Source of the DNA: Burkholderiales bacterium
Lineage (GTDB): Bacteria > Pseudomonadota > Gammaproteobacteria > Burkholderiales > Burkholderiaceae_F
Assembly: GCA_021298875.1 (NCBI GenBank)
Contig: JAJTHJ010000286.1
Location: forward strand, 1-6,359
Direction of reading: 5' to 3'
Length of the DNA stretch: 6,359 nucleotides
Below the pieces are notes generated by a model, which saw only the letters and a list, made by a program, of their open reading frames with translations, was not told the DNA's origin and ran no database searches. Positions 1-6,034 of the stretch are shown here, in pieces; the stretch's first letter is position 1; each line of letters opens with the position of its first letter. The position numbers and the translations under genes were made by a program.

Positions 1-938
1 AGGTTCAGCACGTTCAACCGGTAAAACAAATCGAGGCGAAACTGCCCCTGCGCAGCCATCTCCTGCAACCCCCGATTGCTCGCCGCGATCACGCGCACGT
101 CGGCCTTGTGCAGGCGATTGGCGCCGACCTGCCGATACTCTTTCTCTTGCAGGAAGCGCAGCAGTTTGGTCTGCGCGACCAGGGGCAGGCAGTCCACGTC
201 GTCGAGGAACAGTGTGCCGCCTTCGGCTTCGCGCACCAGGCCCTCGCGACCGGCGTGCGCCGCGGTGTAGGCGCCGCGGACGTGGCCAAACAGTTCGCTT
301 TCGATCAGCTCGGTCGGAATCGCGCCGCAGTTGAGGGCAACCCACGGCCGCGCGGCGCGCGGCGAAAGGTAGTGGACCGCCCGCGCGAACACCTCTTTGC
401 CGGTCCCGGTCTCGCCGAGGATCAGCACGCCCGCATCGCAGGCGGCAACCGCCGGCAGCCGCGCCACCTGCTGAACGAACCCGGGCGCCGCACCGATGAA
501 GCCACGCAGCCGCGGATCGACGCGCAGCGCCGCGGTGCCGGCTTCGACGCGCGCCGTTGGCGGCGTACGGTACGACCCGAGGGCCCGCCGCAGCCGCGCG
601 ACCAGCTCGCAGCGCGTGCCGCGCGCAGTCACCAAGTCGGCCACGCCGAGGACCAGCCACGATTGCATCTGCTCGGCGTCGATCTCCTCGCAAACGACCA
701 ACAGCACGCACGCGGGCCATCGGGCCCGTAGCGCCGCCAACGCCACCGTCGCCTGCGCATGCGGCAGGCCGACGGCCAGCGCGATCAGGGCGTCGGTGTC
801 GGCCTGCGGCGCCGGCGTCAGCCGCAGATCGGGTTGCGCATCGAGCAGCGCGGTCGCCACGGCGGCCACCTCGGGCGCAGCACCCAGATCGACGAGCGCG
901 CAGCGCAATGCAGTCATTGGAACACTTGTCGCGGACAT
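1..938 (-). CDS. Sigma-54-type AAA+ transcriptional activator with degenerate receiver domain (partial, C-terminus beyond window)
   Basis: About 312 N-terminal residues of an NtrC-family enhancer-binding protein, which would remodel sigma-54 RNA polymerase at the cost of ATP. Residues ~11-120 resemble a response-regulator receiver fold, but the phospho-acceptor position before GLP is Ala55 and the conserved Lys is Ala105, so phosphorylation control looks lost. The AAA+ domain starts at ~145: Walker A GETGTGKE (175-182), ESELFGHVRGAYTAA with the GAFTGA loop changed to GAYTAA (222-227), Walker B LFLDD (D246, D247; the family normally has DE), sensor I region VIAASN, and FRLDLFYRLNV at the window edge. 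The rest of the AAA+ domain and any Fis-type HTH lie outside. I chose the ATG at 938; ATG 917 (MTALRCALVD) is a good alternative. Neither has a strong Shine-Dalgarno; a weak AGAG precedes 938. The gene starts 141 nt after the helicase stop. The family call is firm; the target genes are unknown. Confidence 0.9.
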   Translation of the reverse strand, partial: MSATSVPMTALRCALVDLGAAPEVAAVATALLDAQPDLRLTPAPQADTDALIALAVGLPHAQATVALAALRARWPACVLLVVCEEIDAEQMQSWLVLGVADLVTARGTRCELVARLRRALGSYRTPPTARVEAGTAALRVDPRLRGFIGAAPGFVQQVARLPAVAACDAGVLILGETGTGKEVFARAVHYLSPRAARPWVALNCGAIPTELIESELFGHVRGAYTAAHAGREGLVREAEGGTLFLDDVDCLPLVAQTKLLRFLQEKEYRQVGANRLHKADVRVIAASNRGLQEMAAQGQFRLDLFYRLNVLN

Positions 939-1079
939 CAATCGCCGCTCTGCGTGGCCGGTGCATCGCGGCAAGACGATGCTAAGCAGTGATTGCAGCA
1001 CGCAGATGACACAACGGTCGTCCCGCAAATCGGCACTCGAGCGCATGAATATTCACGGCCCCCTCGCGCAAACCGGCGA

Positions 1080-3800
1080 TCAGCCTGCGAGTTCTTCCAG
1101 TTCGGCAACCATGCGTGCGACGCGGTCGGCGAGCTTTTCCGTGGTCAGTTGCTCGCGCAGCCGCTCGACCAACAGCGGGAAGGCAAACGGTGTGGGGCGC
1201 GAGGTCGCGTGCAGCACGCGGCGCTGCGCGCGCATCCGCGCGAGCGCGGCGCGCAGGCGGGCCAGTTCGAGCTCCTGTTCCAGCACCTCACGCTTGGCCT
1301 GGGTCAGCAGCGGATTGCCGGCGTCGTACTTGCGCAGCACCTCGTAGAACAGGCCGGACGAGGCCTGCAACTGCTTGACCGACTTCGGCGCACCCGGATA
1401 GCCCTGAAAAATCAGCCCGGCCACGCGCGCGATTTCGCGAAAGCGGCGCTGCGCGAGTTCGCCGGCGTTCAGGCTCGCCAGCACGTCGTCGAGCAAGCCC
1501 TCCTCGGCGAGCAGCCCGGCGCGCGGACTCCATAGTGCGTGCCAGTCGACTTCCGTTGGCGTCAGCAGCTCGAAGCCGTAGTCGTTGACCGCGATGGAGA
1601 ACGTGGCCGGCTGGACGCGCCCAGCGCGCAGCGCCAGCAGCGAGGCGATGCCCAGATGCGCACTACGCCCGGCGAAGGGGTAGACGAACAGGTGCCGGCC
1701 TTCGCGCGAGCGCAGCGTTTCGGCCACCAGCGTGGTCGCCGTCGGCAGCGACGACCAGCGGGCCTGCAACTCGAGCAGCGGTCGGACCTGTCGCAACTCG
1801 GCACTGGCGTAGCGGCCGGCGCGTGCCGCTTCCAGTTGCGCGAGCAGCGCGTCGGCGAGTTCCGTCGACAAGGGCAGCTTGGTGCCGGCCCAGCGCGGCA
1901 CGGCGCCGCTGCGCGACGTGGCCGGCGCGACGAACGCGGTCATCTCGCGCACGCCGACGAGTTCCAGCCGCTTGCCGGCGAACGTGAACACGTCGCCCGG
2001 GCGCAGGCGGGCGATGAAGCTTTCTTCGATGGTGCCGAGCGTGCCGCCGTTGGCGTAGCGCACCAGCATGGCGGCGTCGGCGACGATGGTGCCGATCGAC
2101 ATCCGGTGGCGGCGGCCGATCGCGGCATCGGCCACGCGGTACACCCCATCGTCACCGCGCCGTACGCGCTGGTACTCGGGGTATGCGGCGAGCGCGCCGC
2201 CGCCGCGGCCGACGAAGTCCAGCGCCCAGTGCCACTCCTCGTCGGTCAGCGTCGCGTAACTCGCGGTGCCGCACACCTCGGCCAGCAGTTCGTCTTCGGT
2301 AAAGCCGCCGCCCAGCGCGACCGTCACCAGATGCTGCACGAGGACGTCGAGCGGCTTGGCCGGTACTGCGCGCGACTCGACGCGGCGCGCCGCGGCGGCC
2401 TCGCGCGCGGCGACGGCCTCGACCAGTTCCAGCGCATGGGTCGGCACCAGCGTCACCCGCGACGCGCGCCCCGGCGCGTGCCCGCTGCGGCCCGCGCGTT
2501 GCAGCAGCCGCGCCACCCCCTTGGGGCTGCCGATTTGCAGCACGCGTTCCACCGGCAGGAAGTCCACGCCCAGATCGAGGCTGGAGGTGGCGACCACCGC
2601 GCGCAGCCGGCCGTCCCTGAGCCCGGCCTCGACCCAGTCGCGCACCGACTTGTCCAGCGAGCCGTGATGCAGCGCGATCTCACCCGCCCACTTGGGCCGC
2701 GCCGCGAGCAGCGACTGATACCAGATCTCCGCCTGCGAGCGCGTGTTGGTGAAGACCAGCGTGCTGCCGCGGGTGGCTTCGATCTGCTCGACCACGGGCG
2801 CCAGCATCTGGATGCCGAGATGCCCGCCCCAGGGAAAGCGGCCGACTTCGGCCGGCAGCAATGTGTCGATGACGATTTGCTTGTCGATCTCGCCGCGTAC
2901 GAGGACGCCGTCGCCGTGCGGATGGAGGGCATGCAGCGCTTCATCAAGATTGCCGAGCGTGGCGGAGAGCGCCCAGACAATGAGCTTCGTTGCGTTACCC
3001 GCGCCCCCACCCCGACCCTCCCCCGCTTCGCAGGGGAGGGGGCTACTCCCTCCCCCGCCTGCGGGGGAGGGTTGGGGTGGGGGCGTGGATGCCCCAACTT
3101 GGCGAGGTTCATGGGGAGGGCCGCGGTGGGGGCGTGAGCCTCCCGTACCGGCAAACCCCCGCACCCTTGCCAGCGCCAACTGCGTCTGCACGCCGCGCTT
3201 GCTGCCGATCAGTTCATGCCACTCATCGACGACCACCATCGCCACGCCGCCAAGAGTCTCGCGCGCATCGGCACGCGCCAACAGCAGCGACAGGCTCTCC
3301 GGTGTAGTGACCAGCGCCTCCGGCAGCCGTTGCGACTGGCGCGTGCGCTCCGCGGAATCGGTGTCGCCAGTACGCACGCCGACCTTCCAGTCGAGACCGA
3401 GGTCGGCGAGCGGCGCGGCGAGCGCACGCGCCGTGTCTGCCGCCAACGCGCGCATCGGCGTGACCCAGACGAGCCGCAGTCCGCCGCCGCGCACTTGGCC
3501 GGCGAGTGCGAGATTCAGCAGTCCGAACCACGCCGCATAGGTCTTGCCCGCTCCCGTGCTTGCGTGCAGAAGGCCACTAAGGCCCGCCGCGATGTGCCGC
3601 CAGACCTCGCGCTGAAACTCAAAGGGGGCGTAACCCTGTGCGGCGAACCAACCCTCCGCGCTCGGTAGCGCCAACTGGCGCGGCGGCTTGAGCGCGGCGG
3701 TTTCCGCCTGCTCGGCCGCGCGCCTTTGCTCGCGCACGATCCGCGCGCGCCGCGCGCGCAACTGCTTGCCGACGTTGGAGCCAGGAGGCAGTCCACGCAT
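1080..3800 (-). CDS. Ligase-associated DEXH-box helicase, Lhr-like, with in-frame repeat insertion
   Basis: A 906-residue superfamily 2 helicase that would use ATP to translocate on and unwind nucleic acid in DNA repair. Motifs in order: Q-like PFEFQREVW (59-67), motif I ASTGAGKT (80-87), Ia TPMRALAADTARAL, TTPESL (165-170), motif II DEWH (192-195), motif III SAT (279-281), IV TLVFTNTRSQAE (347-358), V TSSLDLGVDF (405-414), VI QRAGRSGH (434-441). The Lhr-type C-terminal half follows, with GTIEESFIARLRPGD, HLFVYPFAGR, NDYGFELL and RPTPFAFPLLVERLRE. From recall, this matches the ligase-associated DEXH helicase family, which usually clusters with an ATP-dependent ligase, an exonuclease and a phosphoesterase; none is visible here. 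The protein is longer than my recollection of the family (roughly 800-850 residues) mainly because of Gly/Pro-rich residues ~215-270, encoded by a palindromic repeat. The frame stays open upstream of ATG 3800, but that stretch shadows the TPR gene. No clear Shine-Dalgarno precedes ATG 3800. Confidence 0.93.
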   Translation of the reverse strand: MRGLPPGSNVGKQLRARRARIVREQRRAAEQAETAALKPPRQLALPSAEGWFAAQGYAPFEFQREVWRHIAAGLSGLLHASTGAGKTYAAWFGLLNLALAGQVRGGGLRLVWVTPMRALAADTARALAAPLADLGLDWKVGVRTGDTDSAERTRQSQRLPEALVTTPESLSLLLARADARETLGGVAMVVVDEWHELIGSKRGVQTQLALARVRGFAGTGGSRPHRGPPHEPRQVGASTPPPQPSPAGGGGSSPLPCEAGEGRGGGAGNATKLIVWALSATLGNLDEALHALHPHGDGVLVRGEIDKQIVIDTLLPAEVGRFPWGGHLGIQMLAPVVEQIEATRGSTLVFTNTRSQAEIWYQSLLAARPKWAGEIALHHGSLDKSVRDWVEAGLRDGRLRAVVATSSLDLGVDFLPVERVLQIGSPKGVARLLQRAGRSGHAPGRASRVTLVPTHALELVEAVAAREAAAARRVESRAVPAKPLDVLVQHLVTVALGGGFTEDELLAEVCGTASYATLTDEEWHWALDFVGRGGGALAAYPEYQRVRRGDDGVYRVADAAIGRRHRMSIGTIVADAAMLVRYANGGTLGTIEESFIARLRPGDVFTFAGKRLELVGVREMTAFVAPATSRSGAVPRWAGTKLPLSTELADALLAQLEAARAGRYASAELRQVRPLLELQARWSSLPTATTLVAETLRSREGRHLFVYPFAGRSAHLGIASLLALRAGRVQPATFSIAVNDYGFELLTPTEVDWHALWSPRAGLLAEEGLLDDVLASLNAGELAQRRFREIARVAGLIFQGYPGAPKSVKQLQASSGLFYEVLRKYDAGNPLLTQAKREVLEQELELARLRAALARMRAQRRVLHATSRPTPFAFPLLVERLREQLTTEKLADRVARMVAELEELAG
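3002..3085. repeat. GC-rich palindromic element, 25-nt arms, inside the helicase gene
   Basis: Left arm 3002-3026 and right arm 3061-3085 are reverse complements with one mismatch (G3014). Each arm also forms its own local hairpin. 3048-3071 is a perfect 11-bp stem (CCCTCCCCCGC) with a 2-nt CT loop, and 3017-3040 pairs CCTCCCC with GGGGAGG around a short loop containing CTTCGC. The element can therefore fold as one long hairpin or as two adjacent hairpins. Dispersed elements of this look, with CCCTCCCC(C)GC / GC(G)GGGGAGGG cores, are familiar from many GC-rich proteobacterial genomes, usually between genes. I cannot name the family with certainty. Confidence 0.88.
3064..3136. repeat. Direct repeat of the palindrome's right arm (3064-3087 and 3113-3136)
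   Basis: The 24 nt at 3113-3136 match 3064-3087 at 21 positions, with GGGGAGGG and the TGGGGGCGTG ends identical; the differences are TT to CC and one G to C. The spacing is 49 nt, start to start. The repeat element therefore extends past the palindrome, either as a partly decayed second copy or as a composite insertion. The whole block, 3002-3136, remains in frame in the helicase gene. Confidence 0.75.
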
Positions 3801-3817
3801 GGCGGCGGCAGTCGTCG

Positions 3818-3851
3818 GTTGTCTGTTGTCGGTGAACGGACAACAGGCAAC
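3818..3851. repeat. Inverted repeat between TPR/glycosyltransferase and helicase genes
   Basis: GTTGTCTGTTGTC (3818-3830) and GACAACAGGCAAC (3839-3851) are complementary at 12 of 13 positions around an 8-nt loop. It begins 3 nt after the TGA of the upstream gene and ends 17 nt before the helicase ATG. No T-run follows on the minus strand, so it is not a canonical intrinsic terminator. It could protect the 3' end of the first message, weaken read-through into the helicase, or be a copy of a dispersed repeat; the sequence does not decide among these. Confidence 0.7.
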
Positions 3852-3853
3852 AG

Positions 3854-5632
3854 TCAACGTCTTTTCTTCCCCGCCAGCGCGAGCAAGTCGATCCGCACCG
3901 TCTCGAACACGCTGTCCCAGTCGCCGACCTTGGGCTGGCGCACCAGCCGCATCGTCGGGTACCAGGGTGTGTCGGCACGGTGCAGCCGCCAGCGCCAGTC
4001 GGGCGCGAAGGGCATCAGCACCCACACCGGCCGCGCCAGCGCGCCAGCCAGGTGCACCGGGGCGGTATCGACCGACACCAACAGGTCGAGCGCGGCGAGC
4101 GCCGCAGCGGTGTCGCCGAAGTCCTTCAGGTCCGGTGCGAGGTCGATGAAGAGCGGCTCGGCGCCGAGTTCCGCGATCTGCGCGCGCGGCGCATCGCCCA
4201 CTTGCGGGCTGAACCACTGGAGGCCGGGGATGTCCATCAGCGGCAGAAAGCGCTCGAGCCGCACCGAGCGGCGCTTGTCGTTGCCGTGTTTGGGGTTGCC
4301 GGCCCAAGTAAAGCCGATCTTGATCCCGGCGGGCGCCTGCGCCAGCGCCTCGGGCAGCTTGCGGCCGGCGGGCACTTTCAGGTACGGCACCTCGTGCGGC
4401 CCCGGCTCCCAAGGCGGGCCGAGCAGCCCCGGCACCGACAGCAGCGGCACGTGAAAGTCCGCGCGGCCGATCTTGGCGGGCGCGGCCATCACCTTGGCCA
4501 CGCCGCGCATGCCGGCCTCGATCACCGGCGCGATCTCCGGCGCGCAGACAAAGGCCACGCGCGCCCCGCGCGCCGCCAGCCGCGGCAGCACGCGCGAAAA
4601 ATTGACCACGTCGCCCACGCCCTGCTCGGCCCAAACGACGATAGTCTTGCCGTTCAAGTCCTCGCCCTGCCAGCGCGGGAACGGGAACTCCGGCGGCTTC
4701 TGGTCGGTCACGCGCGACCAGCGTGCCTCGTAGGCCGGCCAGCCGATGGTGAAGTCGCGGGCGAGCAGCGAGGCGCGCGCACGCACCAGTTCCGCATCGT
4801 TGCCGGAGCCGCCCTTGGCCACCGCCTCGTCGATCAACGACAGGCCGCCGGCCAGATCGCCCAGGCTGACGAGCACCTGCGAGTAATGCCGCAAGGCTTT
4901 ACCGTGATTCGGGTTGAGCACCAGGGCACGGCCTAGTGCGCGGAGAGCCTCATCGAAGCGATTGGTGGTCTCCAGCGCCACGCCGAGGCCGAACCAGGCT
5001 TCGGCGTTGTCGCGCTTGAGCGCCACTGCGCGACCGTAAGCGACGATGGCGGCCTCCCATTTCTCGGCGGAGAACAACGCCGCGGCAAGGAAGTGCCACG
5101 CACTGGCGCGGTCGGGCGCGAGCTTGACCGCGTTGCCGAGCAACTCGATCGCCTGCGCGAACTCTTTCTTCTCCAGCAATGCGGTGGCGAGGTTCTCGTG
5201 CAGGTCGGGCGCGCGCGGCTTGCCCACCAGGCCGCGGCGGTAGGCCTCGATCGCCTCATCCAGCCGGCCCGCGTCGCGCAGCGCGTTGCCGTAGTTGTTC
5301 AGCGCGTCGGCGTTGTCGGGCGCGATGTCCACCGCACGTTGCAGGACGTCGAGCCCCTCGGGCTTGCGGCCTTGCGAGCGCAGCGCAGCGCCGAGGTTGA
5401 CCAGCGGATCGGCCCAGCCGGGTGCGGCGGCGGCGGCCTCGCGGTAGGCCGTCTCCGCGCCGGACAGATCGCCGGCCTTGTGCGAGGCGAGCCCGCGCAT
5501 CAACGCGGCGCGCGCGGCCGGCGTCGGTGGGACGGGTGCTGGCCGCGCGATGGGCTTGTCGGTCTCATCAACCGCCTTGCCCTTCGCGCTGCGGCGGGCC
5601 GCGCGCGGAGAGTCGCCAGAGCGATCGTTCAT
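3854..5632 (-). CDS. TPR-repeat protein with C-terminal glycosyltransferase-like domain
   Basis: A 592-residue protein with no signal peptide or membrane segment visible, so probably cytoplasmic. Residues 1-40 are polar and Pro/Arg-rich. Residues ~41-295 hold about seven 34-residue TPR-like units (for example LNNYGNALRDAGRLDEAIEA, 111-130; WFGLGVALETTNRFDEALRA, 213-232). Residues ~315-585 resemble the GT-B fold of the GT9/GT41-like class: WAEQGVGDVVNFSRVLP (334-350), IGFTWAGNPKHGNDKRRS (439-456), FGDTAAALAALDLLVSVDTA (505-524), HLAGALARPVWVLMPFAPDW (527-546). In such proteins the TPRs usually bind a protein partner or acceptor and the C-terminal domain binds a nucleotide sugar; donor and acceptor cannot be read here. 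I took ATG 5632 (MNDRSGDSP). ATG 5665 (MPFPFPLHIL) is in frame with GGGG 4 nt upstream and is a real alternative. An open frame continuing to 5815 runs through the terminator and 5S gene and is not credible. The product ends KKRR. Confidence 0.9.
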   Translation of the reverse strand: MNDRSGDSPRAARRSAKGKAVDETDKPIARPAPVPPTPAARAALMRGLASHKAGDLSGAETAYREAAAAAPGWADPLVNLGAALRSQGRKPEGLDVLQRAVDIAPDNADALNNYGNALRDAGRLDEAIEAYRRGLVGKPRAPDLHENLATALLEKKEFAQAIELLGNAVKLAPDRASAWHFLAAALFSAEKWEAAIVAYGRAVALKRDNAEAWFGLGVALETTNRFDEALRALGRALVLNPNHGKALRHYSQVLVSLGDLAGGLSLIDEAVAKGGSGNDAELVRARASLLARDFTIGWPAYEARWSRVTDQKPPEFPFPRWQGEDLNGKTIVVWAEQGVGDVVNFSRVLPRLAARGARVAFVCAPEIAPVIEAGMRGVAKVMAAPAKIGRADFHVPLLSVPGLLGPPWEPGPHEVPYLKVPAGRKLPEALAQAPAGIKIGFTWAGNPKHGNDKRRSVRLERFLPLMDIPGLQWFSPQVGDAPRAQIAELGAEPLFIDLAPDLKDFGDTAAALAALDLLVSVDTAPVHLAGALARPVWVLMPFAPDWRWRLHRADTPWYPTMRLVRQPKVGDWDSVFETVRIDLLALAGKKRR

Positions 5633-5723
5633 GCTCAAGATGTGCAGCGGAAACGGGAACGGCATGTTACCCCGGGGTATCGCTGGCGGAGTGCCGCTAC
5701 GGCAACGTGGGCGGCCACAAAAG

Positions 5724-5759
5724 AAAAAGGCTCCGCAACAATCGTTGCGGAGCCTTTTT
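5724..5759 (-). terminator. Intrinsic terminator of the rRNA operon
   Basis: A perfect 11-bp stem, GGCTCCGCAAC / GTTGCGGAGCC, with a 4-nt loop, flanked by A5 on the left and T5 on the right. Read on the minus strand it begins 12 nt after the 5S gene and ends in TTTTTCTTTT, as expected for rho-independent termination. The flanking A/T tracts make it symmetric, so it could also stop plus-strand transcription, though no plus-strand gene approaches it. It separates the rRNA operon from the TPR gene start about 90 nt (or 60 nt) further on. Confidence 0.95.
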
Positions 5760-5770
5760 CGAATAAGCAA

Positions 5771-5887
5771 GCCTGACGATGTCCTACTTTCACGGGAAAT
5801 ACATCCCACTATCATCGGCGCTGAGGCGTTTCACGGTCCTGTTCGGGATGGGAAGGGGTGGGACCACCTCGCTATGGTCGTCAGGCA
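5771..5887 (-). rRNA. rrf: 5S ribosomal RNA
   Basis: Complete 117-nt 5S rRNA read on the minus strand. It starts TGCCTGACGACCATAGCG and contains GGTGGTCCCACCCC, CCCATCCCGAACAGG, GTGAAACGCC and GCGCCGATGATAGTG. The ends pair as helix I: GCCTGACGA (5886-5878) with TCGTCAGGC (5779-5771), 9 bp without mismatch, which sets both boundaries to within a base or two. The CCTTCCCATCCCGAACAGG loop region is typical of betaproteobacteria. It is a component of the large ribosomal subunit, co-transcribed with the upstream 23S. Confidence 0.97.
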
Positions 5888-6034
5888 AAAACGGACGACC
5901 TCTTGTTCGCACGCCGCGTGGAGAGCGGCCTGCTACAAAAGATCCAACTCAGAAGAAGCAAGCCGCGCCGAACGGCGCGGCGGTTGCGATCGCTTGACTC
6001 TCAGCCGACCTCGAGAACGAGGCAGCACGATTAT
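5888..6034 (-). other. 23S-5S internal transcribed spacer
   Basis: This 147-nt spacer has no tRNA: no cloverleaf, T-loop or anticodon arm is seen. It holds a perfect 9-bp hairpin, GCCGCGCCG (5962-5970) with CGGCGCGGC (5973-5981), separated by only AA, plus a shorter possible stem, CTCG(AGAA)CGAG, at 6010-6021. These are likely structures of the rRNA precursor that are cut away during processing. No promoter or reading frame is supported here. Confidence 0.75.

Larger units (their letters stand above)
2991..3158 (-). other. Extra loop in helicase (residues ~215-270) encoded by repeat DNA
   Basis: This segment codes for a Pro/Gly/Ser-rich linker containing STPPPQPSPAGGGG and CEAGEGRGGG. It lies between the helix ending QLALARVR and the strand LIVWALSAT of helicase motif III. 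In relatives, as I remember them, these two elements are joined by roughly 8 residues, so about 55 residues are extra. The reading frame is kept on both sides and the helicase motifs are intact. The composition is typical of translated GC-rich repeat rather than folded protein. I infer a flexible surface loop in the first RecA-like domain; its effect on activity is unknown. Confidence 0.75.

Noticed and set aside
108..1535. Several plus-strand open frames across the regulator and the helicase 3' end
   Set aside because: They are complements of the minus-strand coding frames, with repetitive Arg/Ala/Ser composition and no domain or ribosome-binding site.
3002..3136. A CRISPR array or an intrinsic terminator at the GC-rich repeat
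   Set aside because: The arms are palindromic with no regular spacers and too few copies for CRISPR. There is no T-tract, and the element lies in the middle of an intact coding frame.
1539..3137. A long plus-strand open frame (~530 residues) opposite the helicase gene
   Set aside because: It is antisense to a fully conserved helicase, is rich in Arg/Gln/Gly as expected from the GC-rich complement, and shows no recognisable domain. Its end merely translates the palindromic repeat.
3801..4634. An N-terminal extension of the helicase frame upstream of ATG 3800
   Set aside because: It would cover the 3' part of the TPR/glycosyltransferase gene in another frame and has low-complexity Arg/Ala/Gly composition. 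Family-like sequence begins only shortly after residue 1 at 3800.
5676..5704. A possible sigma-70 promoter for the TPR gene: TTGCCG, an 18-bp spacer, then GATACC on the minus strand
   Set aside because: The -35 matches 4 of 6 and the -10 only 3 of 6 positions, and the spacer is long. It is at the right distance from ATG 5632 but too weak to call from sequence alone.
5666..5815. An upstream start for the TPR protein at 5815
   Set aside because: The extra residues would be translated from the 5S rRNA end and the intrinsic terminator, which are better explained as RNA features.
5888..6034. A tRNA gene in the 23S-5S spacer
   Set aside because: No GGTTCGA-type T-loop, no CCA-side acceptor pairing and no anticodon arm. 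The only strong structure is a 9-bp hairpin with a 2-nt gap.
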